From: Korobacter sp963703075
GTDB taxonomy: Bacteria; Acidobacteriota; Terriglobia; Terriglobales; Acidobacteriaceae
Assembly (NCBI GenBank): GCA_963703075.1
Contig: OY969786.1
Span: 62,001-126,000 of the forward strand
DNA length: 64,000 nucleotides
Direction of reading: 5' to 3'
The translations under genes and the position numbers were made by a program. Below the pieces are notes generated by a model that saw nothing but the letters and a program-made list of their open reading frames with translations, had not been told where the DNA came from and searched no databases. This document shows, piece after piece, positions 8,342 through 17,200 of the stretch; the stretch's first letter is position 1; every line of letters begins with the position of its first letter.

Positions 8342-9895
8342 TCAACCTTTGCCGAGGATCGCGAGGAGCCTCTCAGCGGCATGTACCCCACGGTACTGCG
8401 CTTCCTCGAAGATCGAGAAGCCACTCAGGTCTGAGTTCGCGAACAACAGCCGTCCGGTTTCCTGCGCCAGGCGGCGCCGGTCCGGATGGAAGATCGCGCC
8501 AACAACTGGACGCGCCATGGCGTGACCCATTCGCATAAGGTCGATGCGCGAGACACAGTCGCGAATGTCCGGATGCACGCGGGCCAGATCGCTGAAAATT
8601 GCTTCTTTCCAATAGCCCCAATCGCTGTTGAGCAGCTTTTGGCGGTTCGCCGCCGCTGATCCCTCGGCAAGCGCCCAGTAGAACGTCCAAACGGTGCGGT
8701 CGACGTGGGTACGAAGCGTCTGGTGCATGGCATCCACGTAGCCGAGGGTAGGGGAGTGCATCACCACGTTGTCCCAAGCGCGTTCGTCCGTGTTCGCCCC
8801 TTGGGGCGGCCGTTCGATGGTCAGATTCGCAGTGAGCCAAGGCGAATATTCGAAACCGCCAAGCGGCGCGAAGCCTTCCACAATATACGGCGCAAGAAAC
8901 GTCGGCGCTGCGAAGATCACCGCGTCACAGAGGATTTTCGTATCGTTTGTGGTAACGATGTATTTCGTTTTTTCTTTCGTGATTCTGCGCACGGGTTGAT
9001 TCGTGCGCACGTTGCTCGCGATCCTCTGCAGAAGCCGCTTAGTAATCCAACCATTTCCTTCCGGCCAAGTGAGCGGTCCTTTTTCGTCGCGCTCCCGCGA
9101 AGAAAAGTATTGGATGCCGGCCCATGCTGAGGTTTCGGCCGCGATCGCACCATAATCATCGCGGCAGCAATAATTCATGTACCAGAGCACCTGCGGCGAG
9201 TCGATGCCGTTCTGCCGCAGCCAGTCGGCGAACGTCATGCGATCCAGGTCAGCAGATTTCGTCGACAAGCCAATTTCCATGGGGATCGTGAATGCGCCGC
9301 TTGCCCGATGGCCTTCGAACAATTGCTCAAGCTTTACAAATTGTTCGCGATCGCGGGAGGTGAGTCCCACGGCAGGTTCGATCCCATCTTGCCATTTGCC
9401 ATACGTGAACAAACGTTCCTGGGGAGCAAAGCAGAGATACCGTTCGTCCCAGACGCCATTTTGCAGGACTCCCAGGTCCTCAAATAGCTCGCGAACGTAA
9501 ACTGCCTTTGCCCCAGGCGCCGGCACATAGTGGGCGGCCCACGGGTAGGCGGTGATCTCGTTCTCTCCAGACCGCGCATTTCCGCCAGCGGTGTCATTCA
9601 TTTCCAGCAGTACGAAATCGTGAAAGCCACGCTTCTGCAAACGCCAGGCAGCACTCAGGCCAGCGATCCCACCCCCCACGATCACCAGCGGAACACGTTC
9701 AGTGTGCGCCGGCGGCGCGACTGCCGCACGATCGCGGATGGCATGTCCGGCGGCAAAGTTGTCATTCACCCATCCGCCCGCAATCTTGCGTTCACTCTTG
9801 GTGCTCATGCCAATGAGCGCCGCACAGCCCAACTCCAAAAACTCGCGTCGCGTTCGGAGTTTCCGCGGTCGATCTTGCGGAACGACCCTCTTCAA
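8342..9895 (-). CDS. Tat-exported FAD-dependent amine-oxidase-like oxidoreductase
   Basis: This 517-aa flavoprotein starts at a TTG (9895) whose first four bases overlap the stop of the preceding gene as TTGA. AAGGA lies 9 nt upstream, which supports this start. Residues 14-30 carry a Tat-like signal (RTRREFLELG then a short hydrophobic run); the next ATG would remove it. The dinucleotide-binding motif VGGGIAGLSAAW lies at about 73-84 with the acidic end LLE, and a C-terminal FAD-contacting motif (LLFANSDLSG, EEAQYRG) closes the protein. Family members include monoamine and polyamine oxidases, phytoene desaturases and protoporphyrinogen oxidases. Its place at the end of a speD/speE operon suggests oxidation of a polyamine-type product outside the cytoplasm. 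That substrate is inferred. Confidence 0.85.
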   Translation of the reverse strand: MKRVVPQDRPRKLRTRREFLELGCAALIGMSTKSERKIAGGWVNDNFAAGHAIRDRAAVAPPAHTERVPLVIVGGGIAGLSAAWRLQKRGFHDFVLLEMNDTAGGNARSGENEITAYPWAAHYVPAPGAKAVYVRELFEDLGVLQNGVWDERYLCFAPQERLFTYGKWQDGIEPAVGLTSRDREQFVKLEQLFEGHRASGAFTIPMEIGLSTKSADLDRMTFADWLRQNGIDSPQVLWYMNYCCRDDYGAIAAETSAWAGIQYFSSRERDEKGPLTWPEGNGWITKRLLQRIASNVRTNQPVRRITKEKTKYIVTTNDTKILCDAVIFAAPTFLAPYIVEGFAPLGGFEYSPWLTANLTIERPPQGANTDERAWDNVVMHSPTLGYVDAMHQTLRTHVDRTVWTFYWALAEGSAAANRQKLLNSDWGYWKEAIFSDLARVHPDIRDCVSRIDLMRMGHAMARPVVGAIFHPDRRRLAQETGRLLFANSDLSGFSIFEEAQYRGVHAAERLLAILGKG

Positions 9896-11388
9896 TGGCT
9901 GATGTCCTTCCAGTCGTTGTCGTACATGCGGACGAGTACCTGGTCGTTCAGGTGGTTCGGCGGAGAAGCCAGCGGCGCCATGTCAGGAGGAAACTGGAAA
10001 AGAGTCGGCAGAGTTTGGGTGTTGACAAAGCGCAGGCCCGAGGGAAGGGATGTCGGCGTTTCATACGGGTGCGTTCCGGCGAGGACGAATCCCCACTCCC
10101 CGAAGGAAGGCACATACACGTGGTACGGATAGGTTTTCAGGCCCGTCTGCTTCAGCGTTTCCTCGATACACCAGAAGGAATCGCGCGCGAACATAGGCGA
10201 AGTGCTTTGCACCACCATGAATCCCTGGTCACTCAAGTGGCGGGCGACAGCGCGATAGAAGGTGGTTGTATAAAGCTTGCCCAACGAATAATTCGTTGGG
10301 TCGGGAAAGTCGATCACGATGAAGTCGAAGCTGTCGTTGCTTTGATCGATCCAAGGGAACGCGTCCGCGTTGATGACGTGGACCTTCGGATTCAAGAACG
10401 ATCCTTTATTCAGGGCGGTGAGCATCGGATTGCTGGAAAAGATGCGGGTCATTTCCGGATCGAGATCCACCAAGGTGATGCTCTCGATCTGGGGATACTT
10501 CAGGATCTCGCGAACGGCAAGCCCATCGCCGCCGCCCAGCACAAGCACGTGTCGTGCGACAGGGACAGCCGCCAGTCCGGGGTGCACCAGCGCCTCGTGA
10601 TAGCGATATTCGTCGCGCGAGCTGAATTGCAGATGGCTGTTCAGGAACAGGCGCAGATCGTCTTTGAACCGCGTGAGCACGATGTGCTGGTAGCGCGTGT
10701 CGCGGGCGAAGATGATCTCATCGGCGTAGATGTTATCTTCGGCGGCAGCCGTAATCCTCCGGGCATTCACCATCCCCGTGCAAAGCGCGACCAGCACCAA
10801 CACGGAAAGCACACGCAGCATTCGTTTCGCGCTAAGCTGCGACGCGAAGAGGAAGGTGCTCCACAGCGCCACGACTGCATTGATGATGCCGAACATCATG
10901 GCCGAACGCACCAGGCCGAGTTTTGGCACGAGGATAATGGGGAACAGGAGTGATGCTCCCAGCGCGCCAATGTAATCGAAGGTGAGCACGTGCGCGATGG
11001 TGTCGCGAAAATCGAAGCGGTCGCGCAGAATGCGCATGAGCAAAGGAATCTCGAGGCCAACGAGCATCCCAATCGCGATCACCAGCGAGTACATCAACAG
11101 GCCGAAAGCCTGTGTGTAAGCGAATGCCAGGAACAGCAAGGCGGAGGAGAAGCCGCCGATCAGCCCAACCATCAACTCGATCCAGATGAAGCGATGCACG
11201 AGGCCGCGGCGGATGTAGCGGGAAAGAGCGCTGCCGATGCCCATGGCAAACAGGTAGCTGCCGATGATGGTAGAAAACTGAAAAACCGAATCGCCGACAA
11301 GGTAGCTTGCCAGCGTGCCCGCGATCAGCTCGTAGATGAGACCACAAGCCGAGATCAGCAGGACCGAGATGAAAAGAAGAATCGCCAC
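9892..11388 (-). CDS. speE: Membrane-embedded spermidine-synthase-like aminopropyltransferase
   Basis: The 498-aa product starts at GTG 11388, 3 nt after the DUF350 stop. Residues 1 to about 210 form a multi-helix membrane domain (six or seven hydrophobic segments). Residues from about 225 form a SpeE-type Rossmann methyltransferase-fold domain. Visible there are YHEALVHP, the nucleotide loop GGGDG near 284, an acidic strand end LVDLDPE, and the catalytic-type loop IDFPDP near 357. These correspond to SpeE motifs that bind decarboxylated AdoMet and the amine acceptor. SpeD, encoded five genes upstream in the same operon, would supply decarboxylated AdoMet. The acceptor could be putrescine, another amine or an envelope component. 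Stop and next start overlap by 4 nt. Confidence 0.85.
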   Translation of the reverse strand: MAILLFISVLLISACGLIYELIAGTLASYLVGDSVFQFSTIIGSYLFAMGIGSALSRYIRRGLVHRFIWIELMVGLIGGFSSALLFLAFAYTQAFGLLMYSLVIAIGMLVGLEIPLLMRILRDRFDFRDTIAHVLTFDYIGALGASLLFPIILVPKLGLVRSAMMFGIINAVVALWSTFLFASQLSAKRMLRVLSVLVLVALCTGMVNARRITAAAEDNIYADEIIFARDTRYQHIVLTRFKDDLRLFLNSHLQFSSRDEYRYHEALVHPGLAAVPVARHVLVLGGGDGLAVREILKYPQIESITLVDLDPEMTRIFSSNPMLTALNKGSFLNPKVHVINADAFPWIDQSNDSFDFIVIDFPDPTNYSLGKLYTTTFYRAVARHLSDQGFMVVQSTSPMFARDSFWCIEETLKQTGLKTYPYHVYVPSFGEWGFVLAGTHPYETPTSLPSGLRFVNTQTLPTLFQFPPDMAPLASPPNHLNDQVLVRMYDNDWKDISH

Positions 11389-11391
11389 GCC

Positions 11392-11604
11392 CTAGTGAAC
11401 GGCCGCGGCAATGATGATGCAAATCCCCACCGATAGCGCGCCCACCAGGATCGCCAGCGCCATGTTGTGCTCCTGCACAATTTCTTTCCAGAGGTGATAC
11501 GGCGTCAGCTTATCGAGGACGATGAACGCCAAGCAAAAAATGAAGATGCCGATGAACGCGAATACCAGCGCATTCACGACATTGCTGACTGGGATGAGAT
11601 TCAT
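11392..11604 (-). CDS. DUF350 family small membrane protein
   Basis: The 70-aa protein has two hydrophobic helices (about residues 8-30 and 46-69) joined by a charged loop, as in the DUF350/UPF0719 family. Its ATG follows directly on the TAA of the 60-aa gene upstream, and the speE-like GTG start comes 3 nt after its own stop, so translation is probably coupled. The molecular function of DUF350 is not established. I recall it being grouped with envelope-stress and polyamine-related operons in comparative genomics, but cannot verify that here. Confidence 0.85.
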   Translation of the reverse strand: MNLIPVSNVVNALVFAFIGIFIFCLAFIVLDKLTPYHLWKEIVQEHNMALAILVGALSVGICIIIAAAVH

Positions 11605-11787
11605 TTACTTGCCTCCCGTGTAGTGGTGGTAGCTGCTGTAGACCGACCGGTAAGAACCTGGGTTGTCGCGCACCGATCGCGGGACATTTTTCACTTCGTT
11701 GACCGAACTGAAGCTGTAGCCGCGATACTGTCCTGCCGCGAGCAAACCCAACACTATGACCCCGTACATCAGGTACAACTTGCTCAT
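11605..11787 (-). CDS. Small membrane protein of unknown function (60 aa)
   Basis: A single hydrophobic segment spans about residues 5-20, followed by a polar tail rich in Tyr, Ser, His and Arg (for example SYRSVYSSYHHYTGG). I do not recognise a family. It is likely real because its stop abuts the DUF350 start (TAAATG) and it sits 12 nt after the DUF4178 gene in an otherwise gapless operon. The topology suggests an inner-membrane anchor with a tail that could contact partners; no catalytic motif is visible. Confidence 0.65.
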   Translation of the reverse strand: MSKLYLMYGVIVLGLLAAGQYRGYSFSSVNEVKNVPRSVRDNPGSYRSVYSSYHHYTGGK

Positions 11788-11799
11788 CGCAATCCCTCT

Positions 11800-13107
11800 C
11801 TAATCGTCAGCGCCGGAGCTGCCGATCCTGATCCGCGGATGATCGCTCTCCGCCCATCGCATCTGCTCGAAATTAAAGGCACGCCAAGAAATCAGCAGTG
11901 CCGGCAACAGGAGTGCCAGGAACGCAAACAGGTAAAGGCTCATTACGGGGACGTCACGCGTGACCGTCACCCAGTAGGCGATCGGCCCAAATCCCGTGCC
12001 GGATTCCGGCTCGATTCTTAGGTAATAGTTTCCGGAAGGCACAGAGGGAACAAAAACGGAGTCGTTCTTCTTTCCTTCCGTCCACGAACCGTCGGAATCG
12101 TAACCGTGGTAATAGCTCACCTCGCGACCGAAATCGTACGCCTGGCCGGTGTCGTCATTGATCAGCGCATAGTTCAGGTAGATCCACGAATTATCCACAT
12201 AGGCCCGCGTCGCGACTTCAATGTTGGAAGTGCGTCCCTTCAATTCAAAAACTGGAGTAACGAACGATGCCTCTTGCCCTGGCTTTTGCTGAAACACGTA
12301 ACCATGTTCGAAAACCTTCGCGCGGCTGCTGATGGTGTAATCGGCGACCATGAAAACCAGCAACGCCATGGCGAGCATGGTGAAGAATAACCAGATCTCG
12401 CCGGCCTTCGCGCCCACCGCGGATGGCTGGTCCTCGAACACGCCGATCGGCGCAGGCGGCGAGCCGGGGAGATTGAAGCTCTTCCAAACTGTGCTGCCGG
12501 CCACATACTCGCCTAATGACCACGTAGTTTCATTCCCGGTCGTCTCGGCAGAAAGCATGAACGGTGCGCTCACGTAGTCGATACACACTGCCTGATCGTT
12601 GATGCGCACCTGCCAAGGAAATTCGCCCAGCACATAAGTCGTGCGAGCGTCGGCGGTTTGGAAATGTTTATAGGACTTTCCCAGGTATTGCGCACCACCG
12701 CCGCGAACCGTTGGCAGCCCGGTGACCGGCGTCACGTCATTCCAATGACCGTTGTATTCGGTCAGGTAGCGAAAGCCTTTGTACGGATTAAACAGCAGGT
12801 ATTCGTGCCAGCTGTAGTCAACGCCTTCCTCCGTGATCGTCCTGCGTTGAAAGCCGATGACTTCGTAATCGGTGCCCCGCATTTTCCCGCGCGTGCCAAG
12901 CGGAATCAGCGGCCGGTCTACTCCCAAAGTAGCTTGAAACTGTTGCACCACCCGCAGGTTGGGATCCTTCGCATCGAGGACGCAATGACAGTTTTCGCAG
13001 ACGATGGACACCGCGCGGTCCATCGAGCGCATTACGAGAGCCGCGCCGCAATTCGGACAATTCAGCGCCTTCGTTACCGGTTTGGGTGAGACGGGCGGTG
13101 TGCTCAT
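11800..13107 (-). CDS. DUF4178 protein with zinc ribbon and two membrane helices
   Basis: The product is about 435 aa. ATG 13107 overlaps the upstream stop as TGATG; a GTG at 13110 is an alternative. Near the N-terminus, CPNC and CENC (about 20 residues apart) make a zinc ribbon. A DUF4178-type beta-rich region follows with HEYLLFNPYKGFRYL and a second half around YVLGEFPWQV. Hydrophobic helices lie near residues 245-267 and 395-418, enclosing an extracytoplasmic beta-domain of about 125 residues. The protein shares the zinc ribbon plus DUF4178 arrangement with the gene just upstream, suggesting duplication followed by gain of membrane segments. The biochemical role of DUF4178 is unknown to me. 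Confidence 0.8.
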   Translation of the reverse strand: MSTPPVSPKPVTKALNCPNCGAALVMRSMDRAVSIVCENCHCVLDAKDPNLRVVQQFQATLGVDRPLIPLGTRGKMRGTDYEVIGFQRRTITEEGVDYSWHEYLLFNPYKGFRYLTEYNGHWNDVTPVTGLPTVRGGGAQYLGKSYKHFQTADARTTYVLGEFPWQVRINDQAVCIDYVSAPFMLSAETTGNETTWSLGEYVAGSTVWKSFNLPGSPPAPIGVFEDQPSAVGAKAGEIWLFFTMLAMALLVFMVADYTISSRAKVFEHGYVFQQKPGQEASFVTPVFELKGRTSNIEVATRAYVDNSWIYLNYALINDDTGQAYDFGREVSYYHGYDSDGSWTEGKKNDSVFVPSVPSGNYYLRIEPESGTGFGPIAYWVTVTRDVPVMSLYLFAFLALLLPALLISWRAFNFEQMRWAESDHPRIRIGSSGADD

Positions 13108-13739
13108 CACCAGCCCTCGAAGCTGCGCAGGTTTTTCAGGTGGAGCGCATCGAAATCCACCATCTCGCCGCGATAGAGAACCGGCTTGTCATCGCTGTAA
13201 TCAAGGGTCGCGAAGTCGCCGCCCGGCGACATGCAGTCGGCGAACTTTGCCGACGTCTTGTCCCAGTACTGAAATGGCAGTTCGCCTTCTACCCCCCGGT
13301 AGTTGGCTTCTGTGATCGTAGTCACGGTAAAAGCGATTCCATCCCAGTTATAGCGCTGACCAACGCGAACGTCCGCGGCAGGAGGCAAATCCGTATGGGC
13401 CGTCAAAGTGGTATAGCAGTATTGGCTTTGAGCGTCGGAAAGCCAAGCGCTTGCGCCGTCGCTTTGCACCACGTGCCACTCGTTCCACGTGCCCTGGTCG
13501 TATTCGTAGATAATCCTTCCGGCGACGGTGAATGCCTTGTTCTTATAAATGCCTTCGGTCGCGATCTGGATCGGGGAACTGTCGGGTGGAAGATCGGCCA
13601 CCTTGCCGACCTTTTGCAAGTCCACATCGGTCCGGATAATGATCGATTGGCAATAGGTGCAAACGGTCTGGACGCTGCTCGGCCACTTGAAATCGAGGGG
13701 CGCGCCGCAGTTCGGGCAAGTGCCCGCAACATGGGTCAT
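13107..13739 (-). CDS. DUF4178 protein with N-terminal zinc ribbon
   Basis: The 210-aa soluble protein has CPNC (Cys8, Cys11) and CTYC (Cys27, Cys30) forming a zinc ribbon. A DUF4178-like beta-barrel region follows (IYKNKAFTVAGRIIYEY, then WNEWHVV). It lacks the transmembrane helices found in its downstream paralogue. Its ATG overlaps the speD stop as ATGA and its TGA overlaps the next start, so it is translationally coupled on both sides. A scaffold or nucleic-acid/protein-binding role is possible; there is no enzymatic signature. Confidence 0.8.
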   Translation of the reverse strand: MTHVAGTCPNCGAPLDFKWPSSVQTVCTYCQSIIIRTDVDLQKVGKVADLPPDSSPIQIATEGIYKNKAFTVAGRIIYEYDQGTWNEWHVVQSDGASAWLSDAQSQYCYTTLTAHTDLPPAADVRVGQRYNWDGIAFTVTTITEANYRGVEGELPFQYWDKTSAKFADCMSPGGDFATLDYSDDKPVLYRGEMVDFDALHLKNLRSFEGW

Positions 13740-14131
13740 CGTTTCGCCTCGGCCGCGTTCGCCATGGGCAGGCCAAGATCTTCACTGCTGGCATACGGTC
13801 GAATGATCTGTCGTACGTTAACCTCAGCAGCGCCCAGACGGTCCTGCAGTTCACTTCTAAAATTCCAGTGCGTCCGCGGGCGGCAACAGAAGAGGTTCAA
13901 ACAAATCGATTGGTATTCAGGAAAGGTGTGGATCGCAAGATGGGATTCGGAAAGCATGCAAAGTCCGGTAATGCCGCCTTTGCCGTCGAATTTATGCCAG
14001 CGCGTTTCGCCGATCGGATGCAGATCGAGGTCTCGCACGATCGCGGCGAAGAGAGAACGCAAGATGGTGATATCACGCAACGCACCCGGTCGACAGCCCT
14101 GGGCCTCGACAATCCATTCGATTCCATGCAT
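13736..14131 (-). CDS. speD: S-adenosylmethionine decarboxylase proenzyme
   Basis: The 131-aa protein matches the short prokaryotic AdoMet decarboxylase type. The self-processing site is in LSESHLAIHTFPE: cleavage before Ser63 would create the pyruvoyl cofactor. His68 and Cys83 fall at exactly the positions used for processing and proton donation in the well-studied Thermotoga enzyme. It makes decarboxylated AdoMet, the aminopropyl donor for spermidine synthase. It is the first gene of a seven-gene operon driven by a good promoter at 14164-14192. No agmatinase or ornithine/arginine decarboxylase gene is in the window, so the amine acceptor must come from elsewhere. Confidence 0.93.
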   Translation of the reverse strand: MHGIEWIVEAQGCRPGALRDITILRSLFAAIVRDLDLHPIGETRWHKFDGKGGITGLCMLSESHLAIHTFPEYQSICLNLFCCRPRTHWNFRSELQDRLGAAEVNVRQIIRPYASSEDLGLPMANAAEAKR

Positions 14132-14163
14132 CCGAACCCAACCCCGTGCAATGTTTGCAGCGG

Positions 14164-14192
14164 ATGTTATGAAGTTTGCGGGGCGGTGTCAA
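14164..14192 (-). promoter_or_regulatory. Sigma-70-like promoter of the speD operon
   Basis: On the minus strand TTGACA (14187-14192, consensus match) is separated by exactly 17 nt from TAACAT (14164-14169, 4 of 6). Transcription would start some 25 nt before the speD ATG at 14131. It lies in the 101-nt gap after dnaE2, which separates the two operons. Confidence 0.6.
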
Positions 14193-14232
14193 CGAAATCG
14201 TAAGGTCGTAATTTCCAGCTTGTAAATTGCGA

Positions 14233-17200
14233 TCAATGGAAGTCGTGCGATGGTGCGGCGATCTGGTTGAGGTGTAACGAGTGCACCCGCTGCGCCCGGA
14301 TGTGCACTACGTTATCGATGTTCTGCAGCTTACCTTCCACCACCAGGAACCGCTCAGTCGAGATCACGGTTCGGTTTTGTTCGTATAACTGCGGCGTAAT
14401 AATTGCATTCGCGATTCCGGTTTCATCTTCAATGCTGAGGAAGATGAATCCCTTGGCGGTGCCGGGGCGTTGACGGGCAATGACGCATCCTGCAAGGCGA
14501 ACATGTTCTCCGTTCTCTGCGGAGCGTAGCTGTTCAGCGGAAAGGATCTTTAACTTCGCAAGCCGTTTCCGATGGTAGGCCATGGGATGTTTTCCCACGG
14601 TCAGGCCGGTGCCCTGGAAGTCGGCCACCAGCCGCTCTTCCCACGACATGCGCTCGAGTGGCGAATCCTGCTCCGCCTCCTCGGCCGATTGCAGCAGCGG
14701 TCCGGGGCGGCGGCTCACCCGCTCCACTTGCCACAGCGCGTCCCGGCGATGCGCCGTTTCTCCTACCCAGTTCAGCGCTCCAATGCTTGCCAGGGCGACC
14801 ATCTCTTTCCGGTTCAGCGCCGAAACACGACGCCCCAAGTCATCGGAAGACAGAAAGCTGCCGCTCGCCTCGCGCACGCCAACCAGCATCTCTGCAGAAT
14901 CTTTCCTCAACCCGCGCACATAGCAAAGGCCGATTCGCAAGGCAAGCCCATCCTTCGTAGGTTCCACCGTGCACGGCCAAGAGGAGCGCTGTACATCAAT
15001 GGGCAGCACGCGCAGGCCATGCCGCTGCGCATCTTTCACCAGCACCGCGGGCGAATAAAATCCCATCGGCTGATTATTGAGCATGGCGCAGGTGAATGCC
15101 GCGAGATAGTACTCCTTAAAATAGGCCGAGGCATATGCGATCAAGGCAAAACTCGCCGCGTGCGATTCCGGAAAGCCATACAGCGCGAAGGACGAAATGC
15201 TTTTCACGATTTCTTCCTGCGTCTCCGGATCGATGCCGTTCTCCGTCATCCCGTGCCGCAATTTCACGCCCAGTTCGCGCATGCGTTGGGTCGATCGTCG
15301 CATGCCCAGCGCGCGACGCAGTTCTTCCGCTTCCGCCCCGCTGAAGTTGGCAACGATCATCGCCATGCGCAGGAGTTGCTCCTGGAATAGCGGAACGCCC
15401 AATGTGCGTCGCAACACCGGCTCCAGCAACGGATGGTAATACCGTACCTCTTCTTTCTTTTGACGCCGCCGCATGTACGGGTTCGACATGTTGCCGACGA
15501 TCGGGCCGGGCCGGATGATCGCTACCTGCACCACCAGATCATAAAATCGGGTTGGAAAATTGCGTGGCAACGACGCCATTTGCGCGCGGCTCTCCACCTG
15601 GAACATCCCAACCGTGTCCGCCTGCTGCAAAGTGGCATACACCCGGGGATCGTCCGCCGGCAGTTGTGCCAGATCGACCGGAACACCGTAGTGCTGCGGA
15701 ACAAGATCGACACAGTCCTTGATAACAGCCATCATCCCGAGCCCGAGCAGATCGACCTTGATGATCTTCATATCGGCGCAATCATCTTTGTCCCATTGCA
15801 CCACTGAGCGGCCGGGCATCGACGCCGGCTCAATCGGCACAATACTGTCAAGTTGGCCCTGGCAAATCACCATGCCGCCGGAGTGCTGTCCCAGGTGCCG
15901 CGGCAAATCGAGGATGCGCTGGCAAAGATCGAGATACTTGGCAATGTGTGGATGACGAATCTCGAACCCGGCGGTCTGGAACTGGTTCTCCAGCGTGTCG
16001 TTGGGACCGCGCCACTCCCAATTGCTGACGAGCTTTGTGAGCTTGTTCAACGTATCGAGATCGAAGCCCAATGCCTTGCCGACTTCGCGGGCCGCCGACT
16101 TTCCACGATAAGTGATGACATTGGCTGTCATCGCTGCCCCCAACTGCCCGTAGCGCTGGTAGACGTATTGAATTGCCTGCTCGCGCTTATCGCCCGAAGG
16201 GAGATCGAGATCGATGTCCGGCCACTCCCCGCGGTTTTCGCTGAGGAAGCGTTCGAAGAGCAATTCCATCCCAACAGGATCGACTGCCGTAATTTCCAGC
16301 GCATAACAAACCGCGGAATTGGCGGCACTCCCGCGCCCCTGCACGAGAATGTCGTGGTCCTTGCAGTAGCGAATGATGTCCCAGACAATGAGGAAATATC
16401 CGGCCAACTGTAGCTTTTGAATCAACGCGAGTTCGCTGCGCACCTGCTTTTGCGCGCGCGCAAATAGAGCCGGATCATTCTTTGCGCCATAGCGCTTGAT
16501 CACACCTTCGGTCACAAGTTTCTCGAGAAACGAATCCATGGATTCACCGCCGGGCACCGGGAAGCGCGGAAATTCGTAACCGAGATTGTCCAACTCGAAA
16601 GTCAGCCGCTGCGAAAGCTCCCAGGTGTTGGCCGTCGCCTCGGGCAGATCGCGGAAGAGCTGAAGCATTTCTTCTGCCGGACGAAGATAGCGGCATGCAT
16701 TGCTGGCTAATAAACGTCCGGCTTTTTCAAGACTGACGTGGTGGTGAATGGCGGTGAAGAGATCGGCGATCTCGCGCTCGTGCTCATCGGCATAACGAAC
16801 GCCGTTGGTGGCAAGAATCGGCAGCCCCAGCGAGCGTGCGATGCGCAGCGCCGCCTGGTTGCGCCATTCCTGCTCGCGTTGGCCATGACGCTGCAGCTCC
16901 ACATAAACATTCTTCTGCCCGAAGATCGAGACCAGACGCTCGACCATTGTGGCGGCCTCCATTTCTCCGCCACGCGCAAGCGCCGCCGCGAGTGGGCCTT
17001 CGTCTCCACCCGTAAGACAAACCAGGCCGCTCGAGAACTCTTTGATATCGGCGAGCGTTGCTGCGCCTTCCGTTTTTGAAGGCTCGCGCATCTTCAGGCG
17101 CGTCACCATTCGGCAGAGGTTCTGATACCCCTCGCGCGATTCACAGAGGAGCGGCAGTCCTACAGGTTCTGCTGGATGCTGGTGCGGCAGCCATCCCGGC

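Noticed and set aside
9895..10953. 352-codon plus-strand open frame opposite the speE-like gene
   Set aside because: Charged, His/Arg-rich sequence with no family resemblance; the minus strand encodes membrane helices plus a SpeE domain.
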